DNA of 64,000 nucleotides from JAVBLD01 sp031553705 (GTDB lineage: Bacteria; Bacteroidota; Bacteroidia; Bacteroidales; Marinifilaceae): contig JAVBLD010000001.1 of assembly GCA_031553705.1 (NCBI GenBank), positions 99,643 to 163,642 of the forward strand, in the 5' to 3' direction. The notes under the pieces were generated by a model. That model was not told where the DNA came from. It did no database searches and saw only the letters and a list, made by a program, of their open reading frames with translations. The position numbers and the translations under genes were made by a program. This document shows positions 33,074-43,091 of the stretch, piece by piece. Numbering within the stretch: the first letter of the stretch is position 1; each line of letters starts with the position of its first letter.

Positions 33074-34543
33074 TTAATTTACAGTTGCAAGTGTTAATTG
33101 TATATCCATATATTTGGCCGCTCGTCGCCCGTCGCCCATAGCTAAAATAACAGTAGCTCCCCCCCTGACAATGTCTCCGCCGGCGTAAAGATCCGGGATG
33201 TTTGATTGCATTGTATCACTATTTACTATGATTGTCCCGTATTTCGACACTTCCAGATTCTCTACTGAATTCGGAATGATCGGATTCGGGGAAACTCCTA
33301 CCGCCACTACCACTACATCTACATCAATCAGGTATTCCGAGCCTTCCATAGGCACTGGACGTCGCCGTCCACTGGTATCCGGTTCGCCAAGGACCATTTT
33401 CTGTACCCGTACCTGTTTTACACGACCGCTTTCGTTAATAAGGTATTCAACCGGATTTGTCAATGTAATAAATTCACATCCCTCTTCTTTTGCATGTTTA
33501 ACCTCCTCTATCCGGGCAGGCATCTCCTCTTCGCCACGCCGATATACAATCATTGCCCGCTCGGCGCCGAGCCGTTTCGCCGTGCGTACTGAGTCCATCG
33601 CCGTATTTCCTCCTCCGACAACTACAACATTTTTCCCTCTGAACACGGGAGTATCCGAATCTTCACTGTCTGCTCCCATCAAATTCACCCGGGTCAGGTA
33701 CTCGTTCGACGAGAGCACGCCGTTGGCATTTTCGCCAGGTATATTCATGAAATTAGGCAAACCGGCCCCGGAAGCAACATAAAAACCAACAAATCCTTCT
33801 TGTTTCAGATCGTCTATCGTCGCTGTCAATCCTACAATAAAATTAGTAACAAATTTCACTCCCATCTGCCTCAGATTTTCGATTTCCGCATCCACTACGC
33901 AGTTAGGCAAACGAAATTCGGGAATTCCGTACTTCAGTACTCCTCCTATCTCATGCAGAGCCTCAAAAACCGTTACATCATACCCCAGTTTGACCATATC
34001 GCCGGCAAAAGAGAGGCCGGAAGGTCCCGAGCCTACCACAGCGATCTTGATGCCATTAGGCGCCGCTGCTTCCGGAACGCATATTTGCCCCGACTCCCGC
34101 TCGTAATCGGCAATAAAACGTTCCAAATATCCGATAGCTACCGCATCTTCCTTCATTTTCTGAATATAAAAACATCGCGCCTCGCATTGCTTCTCCTGGG
34201 GACATACGCGACCGCAAACTGCAGGCAGAGCACTGGCTTGTTTCAGTATGGCAGCAGCCTGTAAAAACTCTTCCCGTTCTATATTTTTAATAAATCCCGG
34301 AATATCGATAGATACCGGACATCCCTCTATACAAGTAGGGTTTACACAATCCATACAACGCCTTGCCTCCCGGATCGCATCTTCTGCCGTAAAGCCCAAG
34401 TTTACTTCCAATCGTTGGCTCCTAATCCGTTCTGCTGCAACCCGCTCCGGCATCCTTACCCGCCCGATAGTGCTTCTCTCCTTCGCTTTAATCTTTGACC
34501 GGAGCTCTCTTCTCCACTCGGCGTTTCTATCGCTGATACTCAT
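33074..34543 (-). CDS. nfnB: NfnB / GltD-like NADPH:ferredoxin oxidoreductase large subunit
   Basis: 489 residues. N-terminal Fe-S region with cysteines in CMDCVNPTCIEGCPVSIDIP and CGRVCPQEKQCEARC (two 4Fe-4S clusters), then FAD-binding VVGSGPSGLSFAGDMVKLGY and NAD(P)H-binding VVVGGGNTAMDSVRTAKRLG, ending with DLYAGGDIVRGGATVILAMG. Often annotated as glutamate synthase small subunit, but the neighbour upstream is an NfnA-type flavoprotein and no gltB is present. The pair therefore matches the bifurcating NADH-dependent reduced ferredoxin:NADP+ oxidoreductase. Second gene of the nfnA-nfnB operon (56-base gap). Confidence 0.92.
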   Translation of the reverse strand: MSISDRNAEWRRELRSKIKAKERSTIGRVRMPERVAAERIRSQRLEVNLGFTAEDAIREARRCMDCVNPTCIEGCPVSIDIPGFIKNIEREEFLQAAAILKQASALPAVCGRVCPQEKQCEARCFYIQKMKEDAVAIGYLERFIADYERESGQICVPEAAAPNGIKIAVVGSGPSGLSFAGDMVKLGYDVTVFEALHEIGGVLKYGIPEFRLPNCVVDAEIENLRQMGVKFVTNFIVGLTATIDDLKQEGFVGFYVASGAGLPNFMNIPGENANGVLSSNEYLTRVNLMGADSEDSDTPVFRGKNVVVVGGGNTAMDSVRTAKRLGAERAMIVYRRGEEEMPARIEEVKHAKEEGCEFITLTNPVEYLINESGRVKQVRVQKMVLGEPDTSGRRRPVPMEGSEYLIDVDVVVVAVGVSPNPIIPNSVENLEVSKYGTIIVNSDTMQSNIPDLYAGGDIVRGGATVILAMGDGRRAAKYMDIQLTLATVN

Positions 34544-34599
34544 AGTATATTAGATTTTTCTCGGATTCCGAACTTCAATTCAAAAATGCCTGTTACTCA

Positions 34600-35418
34600 T
34601 TATCTGCCTAACTCCTTAAACTTATCTGATTCGATATTCTTATATCCTCTGAGTCTGGACAACATTTCATCAAAATCAATCTGATGTGCATCGAACTCAG
34701 GCCCATCGACGCAGGTAAATTTTGTCTTACCGCCGACGGTCACCCGGCATGCTCCGCACATACCCGTTCCGTCGACCATAATTGCATTCAAACTGGCCAC
34801 AGTGGGAATATTATATTTCTTTGTTAAGAGGGAGGAGAACTTCATCATGACAGCAGGTCCCAACGTCAACGCCAGATCGATCTTCTCCCGCTGGATCACG
34901 TCTTCCATTCCTGCGGTTACCAGTCCCTTTTTCCCGTAACTGCCATCGTCGGTCATGATGATCACTTCATCCGACACCTTCTGCACCTCATCCTCAAGAA
35001 TAATCAGATCCTTTGTCCGGGCGGCAATAATAGTAATAACCTTATTCCCGGCAGCTTTAAAAGCCTGCACAATAGGCAATAACGGAGCCATCCCGACCCC
35101 ACCGCCGCAAGCCAAGACGGTTCCGACCTTTTCAATATGCGTAGGTTTACCCAACGGTCCTACCAAGTCGGTTATATAATCCCCTTCACTCAACTCACAC
35201 AACTTAGTGGAAGAGACCCCCATTTTCTGAATTACCAATGTTATGGTACCCCGCTCTATACTCGCATCCGATATCGTCAGTGGCATACGCTCTCCTTTAT
35301 CCCCAACCCGTACGATAACAAAATTGCCCGGTTTTCTGGACTTAGCAATCAACGGGGCCTCAACCTCCATCTGAACGACTTTCTCAGAAAAATATCTCTT
35401 CTTTATAATCTTATTCAT
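34600..35418 (-). CDS. nfnA: NfnA / sulfide dehydrogenase-like FAD and 2Fe-2S subunit
   Basis: 272 residues. Ferredoxin-reductase fold: FAD-binding beta barrel (residues 1-95, with RVGDKGERMPLTI), NAD-binding ACGGGVGMAPLLPIVQAFKA, and a C-terminal 2Fe-2S motif DGTGMCGACRVTVGGKTKF with a further Cys in FTCVDGPEF. Resembles PyrK, but no pyrD is adjacent; with nfnB directly downstream it forms NfnAB, linking NADH, ferredoxin and NADPH pools in anaerobes. ATG start; leftward operon. Confidence 0.92.
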   Translation of the reverse strand: MNKIIKKRYFSEKVVQMEVEAPLIAKSRKPGNFVIVRVGDKGERMPLTISDASIERGTITLVIQKMGVSSTKLCELSEGDYITDLVGPLGKPTHIEKVGTVLACGGGVGMAPLLPIVQAFKAAGNKVITIIAARTKDLIILEDEVQKVSDEVIIMTDDGSYGKKGLVTAGMEDVIQREKIDLALTLGPAVMMKFSSLLTKKYNIPTVASLNAIMVDGTGMCGACRVTVGGKTKFTCVDGPEFDAHQIDFDEMLSRLRGYKNIESDKFKELGR

Positions 35419-35576
35419 TTATATACAACTAAAAAATCCGATATCATGATTTTACCTCCGATGCGCTTACCTCAACATATCAAGATACTTAGATAACTCC
35501 AAACGATAAGCGTATACAAAAATAAGCTCTATTTTCGTTCCTACAATAGTTTAACAAGAAATTAAATCAAATTCAT

Positions 35577-35584
35577 TACATTTG
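35577..35584 (+). promoter_or_regulatory. -7 element of the SUI1-family gene
   Basis: TACATTTG fits TAnnTTTG, 64 bases before the ATG at 35649. The -33 is not clear. Confidence 0.45.
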
Positions 35585-35648
35585 TGTATTCTAAACAGAT
35601 CAAACACTATATCTGGTGAGGAACAACATTTAATAGCTTCATTGAACC

Positions 35649-35987
35649 ATGGGAAACAAAAACAATAAAAAAGAGAGGATAAACATTGTTTATTCGACCA
35701 ATCCGGAATTCAATTATGAATATAATACGGGAGAAGTGCAGGAGACTCTTGCCCCCGAAAAACAAAACCTGAAAGTCGTCCTCGACTCAAAACAGCGTAA
35801 AGGGAAAACGGTTACTATCATTCAGGGTTTTGTAGGCGACGAGTCCGATCTGAAAGAGCTGGCCAAGCTCCTGAAAAACAAATGCGGCACCGGAGGCTCC
35901 ATAAAAGACGGCGAAATCATCATCCAAGGAGATGTTAAAGATAAAGTACTTACAATTCTTCGCGACAATAAATATCGCGCCAAATAA
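35649..35987 (+). CDS. SUI1/eIF1-family translation factor (YciH-like)
   Basis: 112 residues. A polar N-terminus (1-40) precedes the SUI1 domain: SKQRKGKTVTIIQGFVG, LKELAKLLKNKCGTGGSIKDG and EIIIQGDVKDKVLTILRD. E. coli YciH-type proteins influence start-site fidelity and translation under stress; the physiological role in Bacteroidota is not established. Monocistronic with its own -7 element and a strong downstream terminator. Confidence 0.93.
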   Translation: MGNKNNKKERINIVYSTNPEFNYEYNTGEVQETLAPEKQNLKVVLDSKQRKGKTVTIIQGFVGDESDLKELAKLLKNKCGTGGSIKDGEIIIQGDVKDKVLTILRDNKYRAK

Positions 35988-35991
35988 TAAA

Positions 35992-36032
35992 AGGCAGGAG
36001 GCAAGAAAATCAAACATTCTTGCCTCCTGCCT
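35992..36032. terminator. bidirectional terminator, 16-bp perfect palindrome
   Basis: AGGCAGGAGGCAAGAA (35992-36007) pairs perfectly with TTCTTGCCTCCTGCCT (36017-36032). It begins four bases after the SUI1-gene stop and ends before the convergent glycogen gene. Confidence 0.85.
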
Positions 36033-36054
36033 CTTATACACTATTCTTTACGGT

Positions 36055-39000
36055 CTACAACCATTTTACCAAAGCAAAATCCTGCCTGTGAGGCAATAGC
36101 GGGCTTTTCGGATAAACACGCAAGGCCAACGAAAACAATCCGGGAGAATCCGGCGTTACATCAAGCCGGTATTTTGCCCTGCCATCTTTTTGCTCGACAG
36201 GCACAAAATCATACTTATTGTGTACCAGCATCCGGTCATTGCATTGCTTTGCGACCACCAATTCAACCCCGACATCCTGCATATTAAGTTCTCCGATTTC
36301 AAGCGTCACCTCTCCCCAATAGGATCTACCCAACGATATGATCTGTTTCGACCGGTTAGGCAGTTCGTAAACCGCTATTTCAATATTATCCCACTCCCGA
36401 CTCACCTTTTTCTTCCATTCGCTGATCTCCGCGGCCATGGCATAGTCATTTTCAATCATTTTATAGTAGCGGGCAGCCATCGGGATGTAATATTGGTTCT
36501 CGTAATCAATCAACATGCGGTTCGACGTGAAGTTCGAAGCTACTTTAGCGATCATATTCTTAATATAACTCATCCATTCAGGAGATATGCCGGATTCGTT
36601 TTTCGCGTAAAACATCGGCGCAATCTCGTCATCGATAATGTTATAGATCATCTCGGCATCCAGTTCATCCTGATATGCCGGATTCTCATAAGTATTTTCC
36701 ATCGGCAGCATCCATCCTGCATCCTGGCGGTAACCTTCCACCCACCAACCATCCAATACGCTAAAATGCATCACACCGTTCATTGCAGCCTTCTCACCGC
36801 TCGTACCGGAAGCCTCCTGGGGCCTGGTCGGGGTATTCATCCAAACATCTACTCCCTGCACCAACTTCTTGGCCAGATCCATGTCATAATTCGGTAAAAA
36901 GATAATCTTACCGATAAACTGCGGATATTTCGATACTTCCACAATCCGTTTGATCAGATCCTGTCCTGCCTGGTCGGCCGGATGCGCTTTACCGGCAAAA
37001 ACAAACTGAACCGGATGCTTCGGGTTATTTACGATTTCATCCAAACGCTGCAGGTTCCGGAAAAGCAGGTGCGCCCGCTTATAGGTAGCAAACCGGCGGG
37101 CAAAACCGATGGTCAGGATATCATCCCTTAGAGTATCTTGTATATCGATCACCTGCCGGGGTGTAAAATAAGAAGCACCCACCCCGGAATTCAATACCTT
37201 CTTGATATGAACAACCAGCCGCTTGCGCAGATCGTTCCTGACCTCCTGTATCTTGCTATCCGGTACTTTATATATCTCCTCGAAACACCGTTTATCATAG
37301 TGGTGGGTCTTGAACTCCGCCCCGAAGACTTCCTCATGTATCGCTTTCCATTCCGGAGCTGTCCAGGTAGGATAATGTACCCCGTTCGTTACATAGCTGA
37401 TATGCAACTCTTCCGGCATATATCCCGGCCACATATCTTTAAAAATCTCCTGACTTACCTTGCCATGCAGCATACTCACCCCGTTGACCTCCTGGGCCAA
37501 GTTTGCCGCCAGAAAACTCATCGAAAACTTCTCTCCCGGATCTTTTACATTGATCTTCCCCAATCCCAGCAATTGCTCCCAACTGATCTTCAATCGATCA
37601 GAGTAATGCGAAATATAGGTACGTAACATATTTTCGGAGAATGCATCATGCCCCGCCGGTACAGGAGTATGGGTGGTGAACAGCGACGACGCTCTGACCA
37701 CTTCCATTGCTTCGGAAAAAGAGAGTCCTTTTTCAATATATCCCTTCAATCTTTCGAGTCCGGTAAATGCGGCATGTCCCTCATTACAATGGTAGACAGA
37801 TGCCTGAATGCCCATTTTCTCCAATGCCTGGATACCTCCGCAACCCAGTAATAATTCCTGCTTCAGGCGGTTCTCCCAGTCGCCTCCATAAAGGTGGTGG
37901 GTCACCGAGCGATCCTCCGGCAAATTGTCCTCAAAATCGGTATCCAGCAGATAAAGTTCCACCCGTCCAACATCTACGCGCCATATTCTTGCATAAAGGT
38001 TACGGCCAGGGAACACCAAGTTAACAATCTCCCAATTCCCTTCGCTATCCCGCACAGGCGTTACGGCGATCTTCATAAAATCCTGCGCCTCATACTCCGC
38101 CTCCTGATCGCCCATCGCCGACAGTTTCTGGGTAAAATACCCATAACGGTACAGCAAACCGACAGCCGTCATTTTTGTCCCTTTGTCACTGGCCTCTTTC
38201 AGGTAGTCGCCGGCCAGGATTCCCAAACCTCCGGAATATATTTTCAAAGAGGTATGCAAACCATACTCCATACTGAAATAGGCAACCCCCGAACCGGACA
38301 TGTGCTCTTTTTCAGCCATATAAGCCTGGAAATGTTCATATACGGTAGCCAATTTCTTAACAAACGCCTCATCCTGTTCCAGTTGCTTATAACGGTTCAA
38401 TGATATCGTATCCAGTAAGGCAATCGGGTTATGCCCGCAAGATCTCCACTGGTCGATATCAATGCTTCTGAATATCTCCCTCGCTTCATCATTCCAACAC
38501 CACCAAAGATTTTTCGATAGTTCTTCCAAAGCGATCAGTTTTTCCGGAATAAAGCGATGGATCATCACGCTGGTCCAGTTCGGATTATTGGCCGCCAACT
38601 GTTTTTCTATATAGGAAACCTGGTTCATTTCGCTTGCCGGAATACTGTTCAACCGCTCATTGACCTGCTCAATGGCCATATCGTAAGCTCTTTTATAGTA
38701 TATCACCAAATTATCCCAAAGTGCAATATGAGAAACCTCTTTTGCATTTTTCCGGCAACCTTCCTTATCGGATTGGTTCATGATGGTAAAATTCCGTATT
38801 TGTCCGGTAATTGCATCCACCACCGCATCATGGTTGCCATCTTCCCGATGAATTACCATCACACCGGGGTGCTCCATGTTGTAATGTTCTTTTACCCATA
38901 AACCGAAACCGGCAAGTGTAGTAGTAATCGTCGGCACTTTAAATGCAATACTCTCGAGCGGTGTATAACCCCACGGCTCATAATAAGAAGGGAATACTGT

Positions 39001-40296
39001 GAGATCCATACCGATCAGCAGATCATAATATGGAATATTGTACACTCCATCATCCCCATTCAGATAACTCGGGGTAAAGAATACCTTTACCTTGTCTTCG
39101 GTGCCGTTCGTCAGCTTCTGGGCTTTGATCTTGTTCATCACCGGATCGTCTGCCTCATGCGTAAGATCATGAGTCAGGAATGTATTCTTGTTTTCAACCG
39201 GCTGATTCGGCAACTTCATGTTATGCTGTAAATCCTTATTCGGACCGGAATGTCCGGCCGGGACTAGAATAAATGCCAATACCTCTTTCCCGGAACCGTT
39301 TTCGCGGTTCAAATGCCCCAATGCTTCGAGAAATACATCGATACCTTTATTTTTAAATTCATATCGTCCGCTTATCCCGACAATCAGTGCATCATTCGCC
39401 ACCGGCCTTCCAAGCAAAGCTTGTGCTATCTGCAGGAATTTCTCTCGTCCGGCAGCCCGTATCGCCTCAAACTTATCTTCCGGCGGAGTGAATACATTTT
39501 CAAATCCGTTAGGGGTAACGATATCTACTTCTTTATCCAAAAAATGAGCACACTCCACAGCAGTAATTTCACTCACCGTCGTAAAACAATCCGCATTCTG
39601 CGCCGCCGCTTTCTCCAGCGATTGCTTGGATATAACATTAAACCGGCGGGCAAGCACGTCCGGAATATAATTCTTCATCTCGCCGTACAATGGCAGGTTA
39701 TTACCCGCTACACTACGGCCCAGAACCGTTGCATGGGTCGTAAAGACGCATCCCACCTGCGGCATCGTCGATTTCAGGTAAAGCAAGCCGGTACCGGTCA
39801 TCCATTCATGAAACTGAGCCACTACACGTTGGCGTATGGAAGAGTGAAAACGTACAAAACTTTCGATCACTTTTCCGGAAGCATAACCGAATAAAGCCGG
39901 TTCAATGTAATCCCATTGTCCGCTGATCGAATCCAATTTATACTCTTCCCAGAAGGTAGAAAAAATACCATCCTTCTGGGTGATATAAGTACTAAAATCT
40001 ACCAACACCACAACCGGATTTCCGGCCACATTCCAACGCCCCACTTTGATCCTCAACCCTTCCTGGGCCGCTTTCAACCGCCAGGACTTAAATAGACGGG
40101 GATCATCGGTAAACTCCGGATTTTGCGCCGTATATCTCCAAACATCCGGTCCGATTAAAATATGGCTCTCACCATAATCTTTTACCATGTTCAAAGCCTT
40201 GGTCGAAATAACCGTATGTATTCCTCCGACCTTATTACAAACCTCCCAGCTAACCTCAAATAAATAAGCGGGATTTTTCAATTTATTGTTGTCCAT
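36055..40296 (-). CDS. glycogen synthase (GT3-like) - alpha-glucan phosphorylase (GT35) fusion
   Basis: 1413 residues, two enzymes in one chain. Residues ~1-555 are a GT3-type glycogen synthase (FEVSWEVCNKVGGIHTVIST, VVAQFHEWMTGTGLLYLK, FPSYYEPWGYTPLESIAF). After a junction near residue 570, the rest is an alpha-glucan phosphorylase of the DUF3417/GT35 type: NLWWCWNDEAREIF, AYFSMEYGLHTSLKIYSGGL, HCNEGHAAF, TTHTPVPAGHDAF, TNGVHYPTWTAPEW, FARRFATYKRAHLLF and the PLP lysine K1169 in EASGTSGEKAAMNGV. It joins a chain-extending enzyme to a phosphorolytic one. The fusion is known in Bacteroidota. Last gene of the leftward glycogen cluster, behind a terminator-like hairpin at 40394-40422, so expression may be partly separate. 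Confidence 0.95.
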   Translation of the reverse strand: MDNNKLKNPAYLFEVSWEVCNKVGGIHTVISTKALNMVKDYGESHILIGPDVWRYTAQNPEFTDDPRLFKSWRLKAAQEGLRIKVGRWNVAGNPVVVLVDFSTYITQKDGIFSTFWEEYKLDSISGQWDYIEPALFGYASGKVIESFVRFHSSIRQRVVAQFHEWMTGTGLLYLKSTMPQVGCVFTTHATVLGRSVAGNNLPLYGEMKNYIPDVLARRFNVISKQSLEKAAAQNADCFTTVSEITAVECAHFLDKEVDIVTPNGFENVFTPPEDKFEAIRAAGREKFLQIAQALLGRPVANDALIVGISGRYEFKNKGIDVFLEALGHLNRENGSGKEVLAFILVPAGHSGPNKDLQHNMKLPNQPVENKNTFLTHDLTHEADDPVMNKIKAQKLTNGTEDKVKVFFTPSYLNGDDGVYNIPYYDLLIGMDLTVFPSYYEPWGYTPLESIAFKVPTITTTLAGFGLWVKEHYNMEHPGVMVIHREDGNHDAVVDAITGQIRNFTIMNQSDKEGCRKNAKEVSHIALWDNLVIYYKRAYDMAIEQVNERLNSIPASEMNQVSYIEKQLAANNPNWTSVMIHRFIPEKLIALEELSKNLWWCWNDEAREIFRSIDIDQWRSCGHNPIALLDTISLNRYKQLEQDEAFVKKLATVYEHFQAYMAEKEHMSGSGVAYFSMEYGLHTSLKIYSGGLGILAGDYLKEASDKGTKMTAVGLLYRYGYFTQKLSAMGDQEAEYEAQDFMKIAVTPVRDSEGNWEIVNLVFPGRNLYARIWRVDVGRVELYLLDTDFEDNLPEDRSVTHHLYGGDWENRLKQELLLGCGGIQALEKMGIQASVYHCNEGHAAFTGLERLKGYIEKGLSFSEAMEVVRASSLFTTHTPVPAGHDAFSENMLRTYISHYSDRLKISWEQLLGLGKINVKDPGEKFSMSFLAANLAQEVNGVSMLHGKVSQEIFKDMWPGYMPEELHISYVTNGVHYPTWTAPEWKAIHEEVFGAEFKTHHYDKRCFEEIYKVPDSKIQEVRNDLRKRLVVHIKKVLNSGVGASYFTPRQVIDIQDTLRDDILTIGFARRFATYKRAHLLFRNLQRLDEIVNNPKHPVQFVFAGKAHPADQAGQDLIKRIVEVSKYPQFIGKIIFLPNYDMDLAKKLVQGVDVWMNTPTRPQEASGTSGEKAAMNGVMHFSVLDGWWVEGYRQDAGWMLPMENTYENPAYQDELDAEMIYNIIDDEIAPMFYAKNESGISPEWMSYIKNMIAKVASNFTSNRMLIDYENQYYIPMAARYYKMIENDYAMAAEISEWKKKVSREWDNIEIAVYELPNRSKQIISLGRSYWGEVTLEIGELNMQDVGVELVVAKQCNDRMLVHNKYDFVPVEQKDGRAKYRLDVTPDSPGLFSLALRVYPKSPLLPHRQDFALVKWL

Positions 40297-40393
40297 ATGT
40301 GTGTTTTATAAAAAGCTTCTAAAGTAAATATTTTTTTGTAAAATATATCTTCTACAGTATAGAAATATAGGCCATCTATTAAAAACGAAAATC

Positions 40394-40422
40394 TGGAAAT
40401 AACGTTACGTGCATTATTTCCA
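40394..40422 (-). terminator. terminator-like hairpin between GH57 and the fusion gene
   Basis: TGGAAATAA (40394-40402) / TTATTTCCA (40414-40422); on the reverse strand followed by GATTTTCGTTTTTAAT. It could attenuate read-through from the upstream glycogen genes into the synthase/phosphorylase gene. Confidence 0.6.
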
Positions 40423-40452
40423 AATTTTCATTTTATTTTAAAACAATGATAA

Positions 40453-41721
40453 TCAATCTTTTAATACATCTTTACAACTTTCTGCCGCCGATACCGTATC
40501 TTTTTTCACTCTATGTACTTTACCTTTTCCACTCTCTTCATTCACCCGCATGGCGAAATCGCTCACGACGTTCATATAATTGATAAACGCTTCATAAGGA
40601 GTATCATAAGGCGAATCGTGTTTATACGTATCTCCGTCCGAGAACAGCTTTGTACACATGTAATAAAGGTTATTGCTGGCTTGCAGATAATCGAAGTTGT
40701 GCGAAATCGCTTCATTCTTCAATGCCTTTATTTTATCGCTCAGCTGAAACAACTCCTCAAAAGCCTCATTCTGCAACTCATTCCCAAGCCATGCCGTCAG
40801 GTCGCGCTCCTCATCTTCCCATGATATCGGAAAAGGTACATGCAACGGCGCTACCGGCTGATGTTTCGTCACGACCTCTTTCGGCGTCAGAAATTCAAAA
40901 TCGGACGCGGCAAACACCTGCTCCGGTAAATGGGTGAAAAAAGAAAGTATTCCGGAGTCTGCGGATTGATATTCCCCCAATGTCTCATACTCCATAAACA
41001 GATTGATCACCTCCTCATTTGGAGAGGTCTGATTCAACCAACCCACATATCTCTCAGCGGTCAAAGGCCATTCGCTCCAGGAATGATTCGAAAAACGGAG
41101 CCGGATATCATCACTCAACCGGGAATTCCTTAATAACAATTTCAATTTAGGATTGATCGAGTTGGTATATATGAAATTAGGACTCTTCCATCCTAACACA
41201 TGCCTCGCACCCTCGGTCAACATCGTGGTATATCCCATTTTTGCAACCATAGCACCTATCTCGTCCGAATAGATCAGGCCTGTATTCCTGAACGTCACCG
41301 GTTTCGCTCCAAACAGACTTTTCATCAAATCCGACTGGCGCTTCACCTGGTTTTTAAACTCACTTTCATCTGCCAACGACGCCAAAGAGTGGGAATAGGT
41401 TTCCGCCAGAAATTCGACACATCCCGTTTTTGCCAAAGCCTTAAAGCTGTCGATAACTTCCGGAGCATGTTGTTGAAATTGCTCGACAACGATTCCCGAC
41501 ATTGAAAAACTCACCTTGAAATTTTTCCCATACTTTTTGATCAATTCGAGCATCATATTATTGGCAGGCAAATAACAACGTTCCGCAAGCCTTTTTATAA
41601 GGCTACGATTAACAAAATCATCGTAATAGTCCCTGTTCTTTCCAATATCAAAAAAGTGATATTTTCTCAGACTCAACGGCTGATGAACTTGGAAATACAG
41701 GCATAATGTCCTTTTATTCAT
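40453..41721 (-). CDS. GH57 family alpha-amylase / glucanotransferase
   Basis: 422 residues, cytosolic (no signal peptide). GH57 hallmarks: YFQVHQPLSLRKYHFFDIG at the N-terminus, SFSMSGIVVEQ, ETYSHSLASLADESEF, RNTGLIYSDEIGAMVA (nucleophile region) and IFLFxEYETLG-like MEYETLGEYQSADSGILSF with the second acidic residue nearby. Acts on alpha-1,4 glucans inside the cell, probably trimming or rearranging glycogen. 11 bases after the GT4 gene on the same strand. Confidence 0.92.
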   Translation of the reverse strand: MNKRTLCLYFQVHQPLSLRKYHFFDIGKNRDYYDDFVNRSLIKRLAERCYLPANNMMLELIKKYGKNFKVSFSMSGIVVEQFQQHAPEVIDSFKALAKTGCVEFLAETYSHSLASLADESEFKNQVKRQSDLMKSLFGAKPVTFRNTGLIYSDEIGAMVAKMGYTTMLTEGARHVLGWKSPNFIYTNSINPKLKLLLRNSRLSDDIRLRFSNHSWSEWPLTAERYVGWLNQTSPNEEVINLFMEYETLGEYQSADSGILSFFTHLPEQVFAASDFEFLTPKEVVTKHQPVAPLHVPFPISWEDEERDLTAWLGNELQNEAFEELFQLSDKIKALKNEAISHNFDYLQASNNLYYMCTKLFSDGDTYKHDSPYDTPYEAFINYMNVVSDFAMRVNEESGKGKVHRVKKDTVSAAESCKDVLKD

Positions 41722-41732
41722 AGTATTTTTAT

Positions 41733-43022
41733 TTAGTTACTTTTAACCTCGTTGTATATATCTTTTATTTTGAATGCAGCATTTTCCCATTTCAGTGCGT
41801 TCACCTCGTTCATACTGTATTTTTCCACAAATCTCGGCAAGGCCGGGTACGCCAGAAGCCCGTATATTGCATCTGCCATCGCATCCACATCCCAAAAATC
41901 GACTTTGATAGCATGTTTCAGTACTTCCGCCACACCCGATTGCTTGGATATAATGGCAGGAACTCCCGAACGAATGGCTTCCAAAGGCGAAATACCGAAC
42001 GGTTCCGACACGGAAGGCATTACATACACATCGCTGTGGGCAAACATTTTCTGAACATCCTGTCCCTTTAAAAATCCGGTAAAATGGAAACGTGTTGCCA
42101 TCTTCAGCTTAGCTACCCGCCGGATCGAACGATTCAGCATATCCCCGCTCCCAGCCATCACAAAACGAACATCCGGATAACGCTTCAATACTTTACTGGC
42201 TGCCTCTATAAAATATTCCGGTCCTTTCTGATAAGTTATCCGTCCAAGGAATGTCACGACCTTTTCCTTTACCCCTCTTTCGACATCCATATCCGTATAA
42301 GACTGGAAATTCACGGCATTATGCACTGTCACTACTTTATCCGGATTAATTCCATAACGGGTTATAACAATATTCCGGGTCAGATGGCTCACCGTAATCA
42401 CCCGGTCGGCCGCCAACATCCCCTGGCGCTCTATATTGTAAACCGTGCGGTTTACATTCTCTCCGCTCCGGTCGAATTCGGTCGCATGCACATGAATTAC
42501 CAAAGGTTTTCCGGAGACTTTCTTTGCCGCAATACCGGCTGCATAAGTAAGCCAGTCATGGGCATGGATTACATCAAACTGATGCTGTTTGGCAAGGGTT
42601 GCCGCAACCAAGGCGTATCTGGCCACCTCTTCCATCAGGTTGGCCCCATATTTACCTGAAAACTGATATCTGTTACTAAAACTGATCCGAGTTTCGGATT
42701 CACCTCTTTTTATACTTTCATTCACTTCCCGTTCAAAATGTTCGGGCGTCATATAAGGGATCAGATTTGAACCGATCTCTAAAAAATTGATATTCGACCA
42801 ATACTCATTTATATCATTAAACGAAAACAACGAATCTACGTCACTGGCATTGATGATTTTGGCTGCGGTTTGGTCTTCGTCTCCACTGGCTTTCGGCATC
42901 ACAAACAGCACTTCAACATCCTGCTTGGCCAGCCCCTTAGTCAATCCCAAGCATGCCGTCCCTAATCCCCCGGCAATATGAGGCGGAAACTCCCAGCCAA
43001 ACATTAAAACTTTAGTTCTCAT
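41733..43022 (-). CDS. GT4-family glycosyltransferase (glycogen synthase-like)
   Basis: 429 residues, GT-B fold. N-terminal KVLMFGWEFPPHIAGGLGTA (substrate-binding KxGGL-like loop), DVIHAHDWLTYAAGIAAK, VTFLGRITYQKGPEYFIEAA opening the nucleotide-sugar domain, and the E-x7-E motif EPFGISPLEAIRSGVP. Similar to starch/glycogen synthase relatives. Its place between GH57 and the debranching enzyme suggests glucan elongation from UDP- or ADP-glucose, but donor specificity is not provable from sequence. Overlap-free tandem (11 bases) with GH57. Confidence 0.9.
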   Translation of the reverse strand: MRTKVLMFGWEFPPHIAGGLGTACLGLTKGLAKQDVEVLFVMPKASGDEDQTAAKIINASDVDSLFSFNDINEYWSNINFLEIGSNLIPYMTPEHFEREVNESIKRGESETRISFSNRYQFSGKYGANLMEEVARYALVAATLAKQHQFDVIHAHDWLTYAAGIAAKKVSGKPLVIHVHATEFDRSGENVNRTVYNIERQGMLAADRVITVSHLTRNIVITRYGINPDKVVTVHNAVNFQSYTDMDVERGVKEKVVTFLGRITYQKGPEYFIEAASKVLKRYPDVRFVMAGSGDMLNRSIRRVAKLKMATRFHFTGFLKGQDVQKMFAHSDVYVMPSVSEPFGISPLEAIRSGVPAIISKQSGVAEVLKHAIKVDFWDVDAMADAIYGLLAYPALPRFVEKYSMNEVNALKWENAAFKIKDIYNEVKSN

Positions 43023-43091
43023 AATATCAGGTATATAATTTTTCTTATAGCAGTGATCCTTTTCAAATCAGAATTTTTCTCTATTCGGAGT

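Noticed and set aside
33074..35418. Glutamate synthase small subunit plus dihydroorotate dehydrogenase electron-transfer subunit as unrelated genes
   Set aside because: The adjacent pairing of these two flavoprotein types without gltB or pyrD is the signature of NfnAB.
36190..39894. Several open frames antisense to the synthase/phosphorylase fusion
   Set aside because: The leftward gene has clear catalytic motifs throughout; the antisense frames have none and no start signals.
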